DNA of 64,000 nucleotides from Rhizobium sp. CG5 (GCF_023701945.1 NZ_JABAEF010000018.1:62001-126000); one strand, 5' to 3'. Shown: positions 54,248 through 63,610, counted from the stretch's first letter. Notes: generated from the sequence alone by a model not told the origin. Translations and numbers: made by a program.

Positions 54248-54664
54248 TTAGCGTCGCAGCGCCGCCAATTCCGCCACCGAGGGATCGCCGAACAGGGTTT
54301 CGCCAAGCCCCTCGTCCACCACCCGCGCCACAGCCCGTTTGCCATCGGCCGAATACAGCACCCAGATCCGGCTTGCCTCGCAGCGTCCCGGCTGGCAGGC
54401 CCTGAAACGTTGCATCGCCTGCCCGGCAATGTCGAAACGCTCCGAGGCCAGCGCCACATAGCGCGGCTGGCTGACCATATTGCGCACCCAGGACGGCAAC
54501 CCGCGCCGGCCCTTCAGCAGCGCGGTGAGGCTGTCGCGATGCGGCTCTGACGTGGCGATGACGTCGGCGAGGAAATTGCCGGACAGCGGCTCGGCAGCGA
54601 TTGAGGGGATGGGGAATGTGAGGAGGAGGGCGAGGAGGAGGAGAATGGGGGCTGCCCGCCTCAC
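54248..54664 (-). CDS. Ivy-like lysozyme inhibitor
   Basis: 138 aa. A signal peptide occupies about 1-24. The Ivy-family inhibitory loop appears as CQPGRC (compare CKPHNC in E. coli Ivy), with LPSWV matching LPEWV and SADGKRAV in the strand after the loop. Ivy proteins block host C-type lysozyme in the periplasm. The start is a GTG (54664) that overlaps the preceding antitoxin stop by four bases, an unexpected coupling to a TA module. Confidence 0.75.
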   Translation of the reverse strand: MRRAAPILLLLALLLTFPIPSIAAEPLSGNFLADVIATSEPHRDSLTALLKGRRGLPSWVRNMVSQPRYVALASERFDIAGQAMQRFRACQPGRCEASRIWVLYSADGKRAVARVVDEGLGETLFGDPSVAELAALRR

Positions 54665-55041
54665 GCCGCGAGATCTCCGATCAAGGCCGCTGGCGGAATG
54701 TGCCAGGCGCGGCTGATCTTCTTGATCTGCTCCAGATTAATCTCGCGGCGGCCGTTCAGCAGATCGGCGACGCGGGCTTTCGAACCGATGATCTCGATCA
54801 GATCGGCGCGCGTGTAGTTGTTGGCGGCCATGACAGACTTCAAGACCTCGATGGGCGCGGCGCGCGGGATCGGATAATGGCGGTTTTTATAGTCTTCGAT
54901 GAGCAGGACCAGAGCATCGAAATGCGCGGCTTCAAACGTGCCCTCCTCCGGCTCGTTGTCAAAATACGGCCGTACGGCCTGCAGGGCTGCCTGATATTCG
55001 GCTTTATCGGCCAGAGTGCGAACCGACTGGATATCCATCAT
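54661..55041 (-). CDS. HigA-like antitoxin
   Basis: 126 aa. The N-terminal HigA-like dimer region is followed by a C-terminal HTH (VMAANNYTRADLIEIIGSKA ... ADLLNGRREINLEQIKK). Start ATG 55041 has GAGGGAGACC upstream; the listed TTG at 55053 overlaps higB but is less likely. It should repress from the two dyads at 55374-55416 and neutralise HigB. Its stop overlaps the Ivy-like gene. Confidence 0.85.
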   Translation of the reverse strand: MMDIQSVRTLADKAEYQAALQAVRPYFDNEPEEGTFEAAHFDALVLLIEDYKNRHYPIPRAAPIEVLKSVMAANNYTRADLIEIIGSKARVADLLNGRREINLEQIKKISRAWHIPPAALIGDLAA

Positions 55042-55049
55042 GGTCTCCC

Positions 55050-55364
55050 TCAAAGCTTTGCCACATCGATTGCATCATAATCGGAATGGGTGCCGACAAA
55101 CAGGATGAAGACCCGCTTGGTGCGAAAGCCGATCAACGCCACGATGCGATACTTGTTGCCACCGACGTCAAAGACGATTTTGCCATTGGCGACATAGTCC
55201 GCGGAATTGAACGTTCTCTTCACATCCGCGAAATTATCCCAATCGGCACCAAGCGTCGTCGTATGCCACTCGATCATCGCAGCCTTGGCTGCCGCCTGAC
55301 TGCTTTTCGGCAGGCGGTTGCAGAACTCCAGCAAAGCCGATCGAGCGATCACGCGCATAGCCAT
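55050..55364 (-). CDS. HigB-like toxin
   Basis: 104 aa. RelE-superfamily mRNA interferase of the HigB type: RVIARSALLEFCNRLPK start, VFDVGGNKYRIVALIGF strand and the FILFVGTHSDYDAIDV C-terminus. It precedes higA in the same operon (toxin-first). Start ATG 55364; ATG 55358 is the alternative. Confidence 0.85.
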   Translation of the reverse strand: MAMRVIARSALLEFCNRLPKSSQAAAKAAMIEWHTTTLGADWDNFADVKRTFNSADYVANGKIVFDVGGNKYRIVALIGFRTKRVFILFVGTHSDYDAIDVAKL

Positions 55365-55373
55365 TCATAGCAG

Positions 55374-55416
55374 GTTTCCAATCTGGAAACAAGTATCGCG
55401 TTCCCATATTGGAAAC
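55374..55416. promoter_or_regulatory. Two HigA operator dyads
   Basis: GTTTCCA-N3-TGGAAAC at 55374-55390 is perfect; a second copy at 55400-55416 differs in one arm base (GTTCCCA). Centres are 26 bp apart. They lie between smc's stop and the higB start and should mediate autorepression. Confidence 0.75.
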
Positions 55417-55434
55417 ATCCCTCCACCCGAGTGA

Positions 55435-58400
55435 CTAGACCACATCCCGCTCGCGCAGCTGCTCCGCCGTCTGCAGGTCGACAGAGACCAGTTGGCTGAC
55501 GCCCTGTTCGGCCATGGTGACGCCGAACAGGCGGTTCATGCGGGCCATGGTGATGGGGTTGTGGGTGATGATGACGAAGCGGGTCTCGGTGGAGGCGGCC
55601 ATTTCGTCCATCAGGTTGCAATAGCGCTCGACATTGTGGTCGTCGAGCGGTGCATCCACCTCGTCGAGCACGCAGATCGGTGCCGGATTGGTGAGGAAGA
55701 CCGCGAAGATCAGCGCCATGGCGGTCAGCGCCTGCTCGCCGCCCGACAGCAGCGTCATGGTCTGCGGCTTCTTGCCCGGCGGGCGGGCGAGGATTTCGAG
55801 GCCGGCCTCCAGCGGGTCGTCGCTTTCGATCAGCTGCAGCTCGGCCGTGCCGCCGTTGAACAGGTGGGTGAACAGCCGCTGGAACTGCACGTTGACGATG
55901 TCGAAGGCGGCCAGCAGCCGCTCGCGGCCCTCGCGGTTGAGGCTCTGGATGGCGCCGCGCAGCTTGCGGATGGCGTCGATCACGTCGTCGCGCTCCTTGA
56001 TCAGGGCGGCCAGCTTGTCGGACAGTTCCTTCTGCTCTTCCTCGGCGCGCAGGTTGACGGCGCCGAGGCGCTCGCGCTCCATCCTCAGCCGGTCGAGCTC
56101 GCGCTCGACCTCGCGCAGGTCCGGCATGGCGTCATCGGCTTTTAAGCCCGTCAGCCGGAAGGCCTCGTGCGGCGGCACCGACAGGGCGTCCTGGATGCGC
56201 GCCTCGCCTTCCTTGCGGCGATCGCGGGCCGACATTAGCCGCTCCTCGGCGCGGCCACGCTGTTCGCGGCATTCGGCCAGGGCCGACAGGGCGGCGGCGG
56301 CCTTCTGGTCGGCGTCGCGCTGGCGGGTTTCGGCCTCCGCCAGCCGGTCGGCGGCAGCGCGCCGGGCGGCTTCGGCCTTTTCCAGCTCACTCATCAGCGC
56401 GCGGCGCTTTTCCTCGAATTCGTCGGGCGCCATTTCGAGGTCCATGACCTCGTCGCGGGCCTCCGCCTCGCGGTCGCGTAAGGTGGCGATATGCTCCTCG
56501 GCGCTCTTGGCGCGGGCCGCCCAGGTGCTGCGCTCCTGGCGGATGGCCAGGATGCGACGGTTGCGCTGGTCGTTTTCGCGGGCAAGCCCTTCGTGGCGGG
56601 CACGCGCCTCGGCCACCAGGCCGCGGCCGGTCGCCACCTCCATCTGCTGCTCGCGCAGCCGCCGGTCGAGATCGCTGACATCGGGGGCTTCTTCGAGCGC
56701 GATCGCCGCATCCTCGGCTTGCGCTGCTGCCTCCTCGATCTGCGCCTGCAGGCCGTTCAGGGCCTCCTCGACCACGTCGCGGCGGCGCAGCAGCTCGCCC
56801 GACGCCCGCTCAGCCGCCGACAGCGCGTCGCGGGCCTCGGCCAGCTGGCGGGCGGCAAGCCGCTGGCGATCGCGCGCCTCGGCCAGCCGCTTTTCCTCGC
56901 CGGTAATCGCTTCAAGAGCCGCAGCGCGGCGCTCGTCGGCCTCGAGTGCCTGGCTTTTCGCCTCGTCGATCTCCTCGCCAAGCTCGGCAAGCCGGTTCTT
57001 CTGCGCCAGTCTCAGGGCCGCCGCACTCGGCGCTTCCGAGCCGGTGACATGGCCATCCCAGCGGTAGACCGCCCCTTCGCGGGTGACCAACTGCTGGCCG
57101 GGCGCCAATTGCCGCATCAGGTGCTCGGCTTCAGACGGATCGACAATGCCGATCTGTTTCAGGCGCCGGGAAAGGGCTGGCGGTGCGGTGACATGGCCGA
57201 TCAGCGCCACGGCGCCGGCCGGCAGCGACGGGTCGTCGGTGCCGGTCCCTATGCCGCTCCAGTAAGCCGGGGCGCGTGGATCGGTCGGGCTTTCCAGATC
57301 GTCGCCAAGGGCGGCTCCGACGGCCGTCTCGAAACCGCGATCGACGCGCAGCTCTTCGGCAACGGGTGAAAATTCGCCCGATGTGCCCGACGAGGACAGA
57401 ATTTTGGCGATCGTCCGGGCTTCGGTTTCAAGGGATGCCACCCTGGCGCGGGCGGCCTCCAGGGGCGCGCGGGCCAGGCTCTCGAAGCGGCGGGCTTCGG
57501 CAAGCGTCGTCTCGATGTCGCCGGCGGCGGTTTCGCAATCTTCCAGGGCGATTTCGGCCGCCTCGACCATGTCGCGCTTCTCATCCGGATCGGCCAGGCT
57601 GGCCAGCCGGCCGGCGATCTGTTCGAGCTCGCGGCCGGCCTCTTCGGCCTGGCGGGTCAGCCGGCCGCGGCGCTCCGAGAGGTCGGCAATGGCGCGTTCC
57701 AGCTGGTTGCGGCCGGCCGAGGCCTCGGCGCGTTCGGCGGTCAGCGCGGCAAACAGCCGTTCGCTTTCGGCCAGCGTCTCGGCGGCGATCTCGAAGGCGT
57801 CGCGCAAGTCTTCCGCCGTGCGGCCGGAATCGGCCAGCGCTTCCTCGATCTCGGCCTCTTCGGCGCTCAAGCGGTCGAGGATGCTGGCATTGTCGGCGAC
57901 CAGCCGTTCCTCGCGGCGAATGTCCTCGTCGAGCTGGGCCAGACGCCGGGTCAGCTCGTCGCGGCGCTTCATCAGCCGGCCGGCATCTTCCTCCAGCTGG
58001 GTTCGGGCGATCTGCAGGCGCTGCAGGGCCGCCGCGGCGCGGGCTTCCTCCTCGCGCAGCTCCGGCATTTTCAGGCTGGAGATCGCCTGGTTCTTGGCGG
58101 CCTCCATCTGCGCCTGGGCGCGCTCTGCCACCAGCGCAGTCGCCTGGTTGAGCGCGCTTTCGGCCTCGCCCTCGGCCTCTTTTGCCTGCACCCAGCGGAT
58201 ATGCAGCAGCATGGCGTCGCGGGCGCGGATATCGGCCGACAGCATCTTGAAACGGTTGGCCTGGCGGGCCTGGCGCTTCAGGCTGTCGATCTGGCTTTCG
58301 AGCTGGGTGGTAATGTCTTCGAGCCGCTCCAGATTACCCTCGGCGGCGCGCAGGCGCAGCTCGGCCTCGTGGCGGCGGGAATGCAGGCCGGAAATGCCGG

Positions 58401-58902
58401 CGGCCTCTTCCAGCAATTGCCGGCGCGCCTGGGGCTTGGCCTGGATCAGCTCGCCGATACGGCCCTGGCCGACCATGGAGGGCGAGCGGGCGCCGGTCGA
58501 GGCATCGGCAAACAGCAGCTGCACATCCTTGGCGCGCGCTTCCTTGCCGTTGATGCGATAGACCGACCCGTTTTCGCGCTCGATGCGGCGCGTCACCTGG
58601 ATCTCGTCCTGGTCGTTGAAGGCGGCAGGCGCGGTGCGGTCGGAATTGTCGAGAAAGAGGCCGACTTCGGCGCTGTTGCGGGCCGGGCGGTGGCCGGAGC
58701 CGGAAAAGATCACGTCGTCCATGCCGGAGGCGCGCATGTTCTTGTAGGAATTCTCGCCCATCACCCAGCGCAGCGCTTCGACCAGATTGGACTTGCCGCA
58801 GCCGTTCGGCCCGACAACGCCGGTCAGGCCGCGCTCGATGATGAATTCGGTGGGCTCGACGAAGGACTTGAAGCCGAGCACGCGCAGGCGGTTGAATTTC
58901 AT
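55435..58902 (-). CDS. smc: Chromosome segregation protein SMC
   Basis: 1155 aa. Head parts: Walker A GPNGCGKSNLVEALRWVMGE at residues 32-51, signature LSGGEQALTAMALIFAVF and Walker B VLDEVDAPLDDHN near the C-terminus. Two long coiled coils flank a hinge (about 510-650). It forms the condensin ring with ScpAB. The ribosome site (GGGAGGG) lies inside a palindromic repeat that ends just before ATG 58902. Synteny smc-dsbA-DUF721-mutY is conserved in Rhizobiaceae. Confidence 0.97.
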   Translation of the reverse strand: MKFNRLRVLGFKSFVEPTEFIIERGLTGVVGPNGCGKSNLVEALRWVMGENSYKNMRASGMDDVIFSGSGHRPARNSAEVGLFLDNSDRTAPAAFNDQDEIQVTRRIERENGSVYRINGKEARAKDVQLLFADASTGARSPSMVGQGRIGELIQAKPQARRQLLEEAAGISGLHSRRHEAELRLRAAEGNLERLEDITTQLESQIDSLKRQARQANRFKMLSADIRARDAMLLHIRWVQAKEAEGEAESALNQATALVAERAQAQMEAAKNQAISSLKMPELREEEARAAAALQRLQIARTQLEEDAGRLMKRRDELTRRLAQLDEDIRREERLVADNASILDRLSAEEAEIEEALADSGRTAEDLRDAFEIAAETLAESERLFAALTAERAEASAGRNQLERAIADLSERRGRLTRQAEEAGRELEQIAGRLASLADPDEKRDMVEAAEIALEDCETAAGDIETTLAEARRFESLARAPLEAARARVASLETEARTIAKILSSSGTSGEFSPVAEELRVDRGFETAVGAALGDDLESPTDPRAPAYWSGIGTGTDDPSLPAGAVALIGHVTAPPALSRRLKQIGIVDPSEAEHLMRQLAPGQQLVTREGAVYRWDGHVTGSEAPSAAALRLAQKNRLAELGEEIDEAKSQALEADERRAAALEAITGEEKRLAEARDRQRLAARQLAEARDALSAAERASGELLRRRDVVEEALNGLQAQIEEAAAQAEDAAIALEEAPDVSDLDRRLREQQMEVATGRGLVAEARARHEGLARENDQRNRRILAIRQERSTWAARAKSAEEHIATLRDREAEARDEVMDLEMAPDEFEEKRRALMSELEKAEAARRAAADRLAEAETRQRDADQKAAAALSALAECREQRGRAEERLMSARDRRKEGEARIQDALSVPPHEAFRLTGLKADDAMPDLREVERELDRLRMERERLGAVNLRAEEEQKELSDKLAALIKERDDVIDAIRKLRGAIQSLNREGRERLLAAFDIVNVQFQRLFTHLFNGGTAELQLIESDDPLEAGLEILARPPGKKPQTMTLLSGGEQALTAMALIFAVFLTNPAPICVLDEVDAPLDDHNVERYCNLMDEMAASTETRFVIITHNPITMARMNRLFGVTMAEQGVSQLVSVDLQTAEQLRERDVV

Positions 58903-58907
58903 CGGTC

Positions 58908-59018
58908 CACCCTCCCCTTGAGGGGGAGGGTCGGAGCAAAGCTCCGGGGTGGGGTGATCGCCCGGAGTGTCACCCCCACCCGCGCATTCGCGCGACCTCC
59001 CCCCTCAAGGGGGAGGTG
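58908..59018. repeat. Palindromic repeat between dsbA and smc
   Basis: Arms CACCCTCCCCTTGAGGG-type (58908-58930) and CCTCCCCCCTCAAGGGGGAGG (58997-59017) are inverted copies around a GC-rich centre with its own hairpin (CGGAGCAAAGCTCCG, about 58932-58946). It supplies the smc ribosome-binding site on the minus strand. Confidence 0.75.
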
Positions 59019-59070
59019 AAAAACGGGCGCGCGGGTGTCCCCGCCGCCCGTTGCAATACGGTCGGACAAA

Positions 59071-59748
59071 TCAGAGCAGGCTGTCGATGAGCGCCGACAT
59101 GGATTCAACCGACATGTCTCCAGAATAGCTCTTGCCGTTGATGAAGAAGGTCGGAGTCGAGTTGACGCCGAAGTCATTCGCTCCGCGGTCCCTTACAGCC
59201 GACACATCAGCGGCAAGTTGGGCGTTCGTCAAGCAGGCTTCGAAGCTCTCCTGTGTAAAACCGGCCAATTTGGACATCTGCAGCATGGCGCCGCGCACAT
59301 CTCCGTCGGCGGGAGCCGCCCAGCTGCGCTGCTGCTTCAGCAGCATCGAGACGAAATTGAAATATTGCGGCTCGGGGGCGCAGCGCGCCAGCATGAAGGC
59401 GGCGGTGGCGGCGGGGTCGAAGGGGAACTCGCGGATGATGAACAGAACCTTGCCCGTGTCGACGTATTTTTCCTTGATGGCCGGCAGGGTCTTTTCATGG
59501 AAATTGGCGCAATGGGGGCAGGTCATCGACATGTATTCGACGATCTTGACCGGCGCATTGGCGTCGCCCATGGTTTTTTCCGGCAGGGAGCCCGGCTTCA
59601 GCACGGCGTCCATGTCGACATCGCGGTCGGCGGCCGGCACTTCGGCGGCGGCAAAGGCGACAGGCGCGCTGAGCGTGATGCCGACGGCGGCCGTGGCGAT
59701 GCCCGCCAGCAGGTGGCGCTTGGTAAGGTTCAGTTCGGAGATCGACAT
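59071..59748 (-). CDS. DsbA-family thiol:disulfide protein
   Basis: 225 aa. A Tat/Sec-like signal (RHLLAGIATAAVGITLSAPVAFAA) is followed by a thioredoxin-like domain with active site MTCPHC (Cys77, Cys80) and cis-Pro in NSTPTFFING. It catalyses periplasmic disulfide formation or isomerisation. Position beside smc is the conserved Rhizobiaceae arrangement. ATG 59748 has GGGTG upstream. Confidence 0.9.
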   Translation of the reverse strand: MSISELNLTKRHLLAGIATAAVGITLSAPVAFAAAEVPAADRDVDMDAVLKPGSLPEKTMGDANAPVKIVEYMSMTCPHCANFHEKTLPAIKEKYVDTGKVLFIIREFPFDPAATAAFMLARCAPEPQYFNFVSMLLKQQRSWAAPADGDVRGAMLQMSKLAGFTQESFEACLTNAQLAADVSAVRDRGANDFGVNSTPTFFINGKSYSGDMSVESMSALIDSLL

Positions 59749-59944
59749 GGTGTTCACCCGCATTGAGGTTTTGAAAGACTGAAACAGTGGTTATATCGCC
59801 GCCGCGCCGCAAACAAGGCATGGTTGGCGATCACTCTTCAAAGATCTGTGACTGAAAAGCGCCGGATTTTCAAATGACAAAACCTTCATCATTACGCAAC
59901 GCCGCAGACGTCCTGACTATCTCCAGGATTTTTGAATTACTGCC

Positions 59945-60613
59945 TCATTTATCCGGTTTATTTTGATTGACTCGCTCGTTTTGGTGCCGAGGCGTAATGT
60001 CCACGACCGAGGTCACACCTGCCGCGGCTTCACGCGAATTTATCTGCTCAACTGTTGATAAAGGCGTTAGGTATAAAAACCCTTCCGGTGACCGTTCTCC
60101 GATATTCCGCATCGTCTCCAAAACGCCATCCAGAATTTTCGCTGTAAGTTCCATCGCCGCTATCCTTTTGAACAAGTCAGCAAATTCCAGACCGTGTTCA
60201 AACTGCGGGTGCGGTGCGACAAAAGTTCCAGTCGGCATCTCGAATTTCATGAAATCGACGCGGGCGTGAGCAAAATCCTCATCGGAATGTGCATAAATAG
60301 TGTTACGCATTTGAATGATGGATTTATGCAGAATTCCTTCCGTTGCGTTTAGCTTTGCCCCGATTCGTTTGAGCGAGAGCCTGTCGAACCTACCGCCGTT
60401 GCTCTTCGTGAAAGCACGACCATATGAAACCACAAACGTCGTTTCGTAACATTTGAAACGCCGCAGTTCGATCTTGCTATACTTCGCGTCCTGATCGATC
60501 TCTTGGCCAAGGAAAGTGATAGCGCTCAGCGCCATTTGAAGATCACCATATGAGATAACGAGCCTTTTTAGAAGTTCGCGGTCTTCATCTGAGTTCGGCA
60601 ACGGATGTGTCAT
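59945..60613 (-). CDS. HEPN-like protein inserted between dsbA and DUF721 genes
   Basis: 222 aa, low GC. A mostly helical protein whose centre carries QMRNTIYAHSDE: R103 to H109 fits the R-x4-6-H HEPN ribonuclease motif, as in AbiU2-type proteins. No partner nucleotidyltransferase is adjacent. It interrupts a conserved block, so it was probably acquired. CAGGG lies six bases before ATG 60613. A defence or toxin role is inference. Confidence 0.55.
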   Translation of the reverse strand: MTHPLPNSDEDRELLKRLVISYGDLQMALSAITFLGQEIDQDAKYSKIELRRFKCYETTFVVSYGRAFTKSNGGRFDRLSLKRIGAKLNATEGILHKSIIQMRNTIYAHSDEDFAHARVDFMKFEMPTGTFVAPHPQFEHGLEFADLFKRIAAMELTAKILDGVLETMRNIGERSPEGFLYLTPLSTVEQINSREAAAGVTSVVDITPRHQNERVNQNKPDK

Positions 60614-60631
60614 TTTTAACCCTGACTACAC

Positions 60632-61129
60632 TTATGTCTTGCGCTTTGACAGGACGCCGGTGCCGAGCCGCTCGATGGCCTGGCGCAGCTTGTCGTCCTC
60701 GATGCCCTCCATCAGGCCGGCCAGCCGCTCGGCCTTTTCGCCCTGCAGCTTGCGCGGCGGGGCGGGATGCTTGAAGGTCTGCGACACCGGTTTCTGGACG
60801 ATGCGGATCTGGCCGATCGCCGGATAGCCGAAAAAGCTGTTGATGCGGCCGATCAACTCGCCCTGGGCATGGGTCAGAAACAAGGCACGCGCCCCTTCGC
60901 AGGCAATGGTCAGCACACCCGGCCGGCTGCCGCCGCTGTCGCCGGGATAATCGCGGCGCGGCCAGGCAATCTTCTCCGGCCGCGTGCAATCGCTGAAATC
61001 CTGGCCGGCGATTTCCGGCCACGAGCCGAGCAGGGCCGTGGAAATGCCGGCGCGCCGGGCGATCACCGGATCGATGATGCCATTGGCCGCTTCGGAAATC
61101 TGGATGGCGCCGCGCCTGCTGGGCTTCAT
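60632..61129 (-). CDS. DUF721 family protein
   Basis: 165 aa. Conserved opening RRGAIQISEAANGIIDPV and CTRPEKIAWPRR identify the DUF721 (DciA-like) family of alphaproteobacteria; related DciA proteins load the replicative helicase. ATG 61129 gives the family start; the long upstream frame is spurious. It is divergent from mutY across 147 bp. Confidence 0.85.
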   Translation of the reverse strand: MKPSRRGAIQISEAANGIIDPVIARRAGISTALLGSWPEIAGQDFSDCTRPEKIAWPRRDYPGDSGGSRPGVLTIACEGARALFLTHAQGELIGRINSFFGYPAIGQIRIVQKPVSQTFKHPAPPRKLQGEKAERLAGLMEGIEDDKLRQAIERLGTGVLSKRKT

Positions 61130-61276
61130 GATGGTCTGTTGCTTTCCGGATTTCAGGCCTGCATGTCGTGGTCCCGAAACCGCTTCACACTTTCGGGCGA
61201 CAAGCAGGGGTCTCAGCCTTGATCGACAAGACTGATTTGCCCAATTATAAGGCCCTTTTACCCATTCCGGCAAATC

Positions 61277-62365
61277 ATGACCTCAAAGACCGTTAGAGAC
61301 CCGAACGCACAGGCATTGCTGGCCTGGTACGACCGGCATCACCGCGACCTGCCCTGGCGGATTTCGCCTGGGATGGCGGCCAAGGGCATTCGGCCAAATC
61401 CCTACCATATCTGGATGTCGGAGGTGATGCTGCAGCAGACCACCGTGCAGGCGGTGAAGGCCTATTTCGCGAAATTCCTGACGCTATGGCCGACGGTCAC
61501 CGATCTGGCAGAAGCGCCGGTCGAGGACGTCATGGCCGCCTGGGCGGGGCTTGGCTATTATGCGCGGGCCCGCAACCTGAAGAAATGCGCCGAGGCCGTG
61601 GCGTTCGAGCATGGCGGCGTCTTTCCCGATACGGAGGCGGGCTTGAGAGACCTGCCGGGCATCGGCGATTATACGGCCGCCGCCGTGGCGGCGATCGCGT
61701 TTAACCGGCCGGCCGCTGTCATGGACGGCAATGTCGAGCGGGTGATCTCGCGGCTCTATGTGATCGATGCGCCGCTGCCCGGCTCGAAACCTCTGATGAA
61801 GGTGCGCGTCGCGGCGCTGACACCTCCAGACCGGCCGGGCGATTTTGCCCAGGCGATGATGGATCTGGGCGCGACGATCTGCACGCCGAAACGGCCGGCC
61901 TGCGCGCTCTGTCCGTTCAACGGCGCCTGTCTGGCGCTGAAGGGTGACGATCCGGAGCGCTTTCCGGTGAAGCAGAAGAAGAAGGACAAGCCGGTGCGCA
62001 TCGGGGCGGCCTATGTGGCGGTCAATGGCGATGGCGAGATCCTGCTCAGGCGGCGCAAGGACAGCGGCTTGCTCGGCGGCATGACGGAAGTGCCGACCAC
62101 CGGCTGGACGGCGCGCCTCGACGGCGACGACAGCGAGGACGGCGCGCCGTTTGCGGCCGCCTGGCAGGCCTGCGGGGCGATCAGCCATGTCTTCACCCAT
62201 TTCGAACTCCGGCTGTCGATCTACCGCGCTCAGATCACTCAACGTAGTGGCGATGACGGATGGTGGGAACCGGTCACAAATCTTGATGCGCAGGCCCTGC
62301 CGACCGTCATGAAAAAGGTCATCGCACAGGCTATTCCGACCGCGTTCCAACCGCCAAAAGGATGA
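61277..62365 (+). CDS. mutY: A/G-specific adenine glycosylase
   Basis: 362 aa. Removes adenine opposite 8-oxoguanine. Catalytic Glu49 is in MSEVMLQQTTV, the helix-hairpin-helix with LPGIGDYTAAAVAAIAF and Asp in VMDGNVERV; the 4Fe-4S cluster ligands are C-x6-C-x2-C-x5-C in CTPKRPACALCPFNGAC. The C-terminal MutT-like recognition domain is present. Three bases separate it from the HAD gene. Confidence 0.95.
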   Translation: MTSKTVRDPNAQALLAWYDRHHRDLPWRISPGMAAKGIRPNPYHIWMSEVMLQQTTVQAVKAYFAKFLTLWPTVTDLAEAPVEDVMAAWAGLGYYARARNLKKCAEAVAFEHGGVFPDTEAGLRDLPGIGDYTAAAVAAIAFNRPAAVMDGNVERVISRLYVIDAPLPGSKPLMKVRVAALTPPDRPGDFAQAMMDLGATICTPKRPACALCPFNGACLALKGDDPERFPVKQKKKDKPVRIGAAYVAVNGDGEILLRRRKDSGLLGGMTEVPTTGWTARLDGDDSEDGAPFAAAWQACGAISHVFTHFELRLSIYRAQITQRSGDDGWWEPVTNLDAQALPTVMKKVIAQAIPTAFQPPKG

Positions 62366-62368
62366 TCC

Positions 62369-62983
62369 ATGGCTGACGAGATTCGCCACATCGTGTTCGA
62401 CATCGGCAAAGTGCTGATCCATTACGACCCCAACCTGCCGTTCAGCCGCATCATTCCCGATGAGGCCGAGCGCCGGCATTTCTTCGACACGGTCTGCACC
62501 CATGACTGGAATATCGAGCAGGACCGCGGCCGCGCCTGGTCCGAGGCAGAGGCCGAACTGATCGCCCTTCATCCCGCGCGCGAGCCGCAGATCCGGGCGT
62601 TCCGGCAATATTGGCGCGAAATGGTGCCGCATGCCTATGACGGTTCGGTGGAGATCCTCAAAAGCCTGATCGCCGATGGCCATGACGTGACGATGCTGAC
62701 CAATTTCGCCGCCGACACCTTTCGCGAGGCTCAGGAGATGTATCCGTTCCTGACCCTGTCGCGCGGCGTGACGGTGTCGGGCGAAGTGGGCCTGATCAAG
62801 CCGGACGTTGCGATCTACAAGCGCCATGCCGAAACCTTCGGGCTGGAACCGGCCCATACGATCTTCATCGACGATTCCCACCCCAATGTCGAAGGCGCCA
62901 TCAGCGCCGGCTGGCAGGCCGTACACTTCACCGGCGCCGACAAGCTGCGCGAAGATTTGGTCGCGCGGGGCCTGCGGGTTTAG
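62369..62983 (+). CDS. HAD-superfamily hydrolase (YihX-like)
   Basis: 204 aa. Motif I reads IVFDIGKVLIHYDP, with Gly in place of the second Asp, as in YihX-like HAD-IA phosphatases; motif II is LTNFAADT, motif III/IV is IKPDVAIY and FIDDSHPNVEGA. The natural substrate is unknown; sugar phosphate is plausible. It is coupled to mutY by a 3-bp gap. Confidence 0.85.
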   Translation: MADEIRHIVFDIGKVLIHYDPNLPFSRIIPDEAERRHFFDTVCTHDWNIEQDRGRAWSEAEAELIALHPAREPQIRAFRQYWREMVPHAYDGSVEILKSLIADGHDVTMLTNFAADTFREAQEMYPFLTLSRGVTVSGEVGLIKPDVAIYKRHAETFGLEPAHTIFIDDSHPNVEGAISAGWQAVHFTGADKLREDLVARGLRV

Positions 62984-63133
62984 GGGGCTGAACCCGATCG
63001 TTCAGTGCCTGCGGTGACCCCCTGCCGGGTATTCCCCCCACACGGGCAGGGGAATCGCATATGGCAATTTTTGTCTTGCCAATGAGGCGAAGGACGATTC
63101 ATTGGGATGGCAGTTTTTCAAAGGAGAACTGCG

Positions 63134-63607
63134 ATGTCCTGTCTTGAAGGTTACTTCGGCTCGGTGCCGGATCCGCGTGGCGCCAATGCCAGCTATCGGC
63201 TTGGCGATCTGATCGTGATGATGATCGCAGCAAGCCTGTGCGGGGCGACATGCGCGACCGAGTTTTCCCTGTTCGCGCAGGAGCGTCGCCAGGCCCTGTC
63301 GCGCCTGATCGATTATGACGTCGCCCCCAGCCACGACACCTTCTCGCGGCTCCTGCGGCTGATCGATACTCAGGCCTTCGCGCGTGCCTTCGCCGCCTTT
63401 GCCGAACGCAGGAGCCGGGCGCGCGGCGACCTCAGCCCTGAGACGCTGGATGGCGGCTCTGCCGCCGGGCCCGCCGGTGGTGCTGGTCACCCATCAGGTC
63501 AATATATCAGCCTGACCGGCGTGGTGCCGGCCAGCGGCGAACTGCTGTCCGTGGCCTTTGGCGCTGCCGATCCGCTGACGGTGCTCGGCAGGGTCCGGTC
63601 CGGCTGA
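63134..63607 (+). pseudogene. ISAs1-type transposase fragment
   Basis: 157 codons. The N-terminal part is the DDE_Tnp_1-associated domain with SVPDPRGANASYRLGDLI and APSHDTFSRLLRLID, typical of ISAs1 transposases. After about residue 110 the similarity stops and no DDE catalytic region follows, so the gene is truncated or fused out of frame. AAGGAG lies seven bases before ATG 63134. Flanking inverted repeats were not found. Confidence 0.65.
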
Positions 63608-63610
63608 AGC

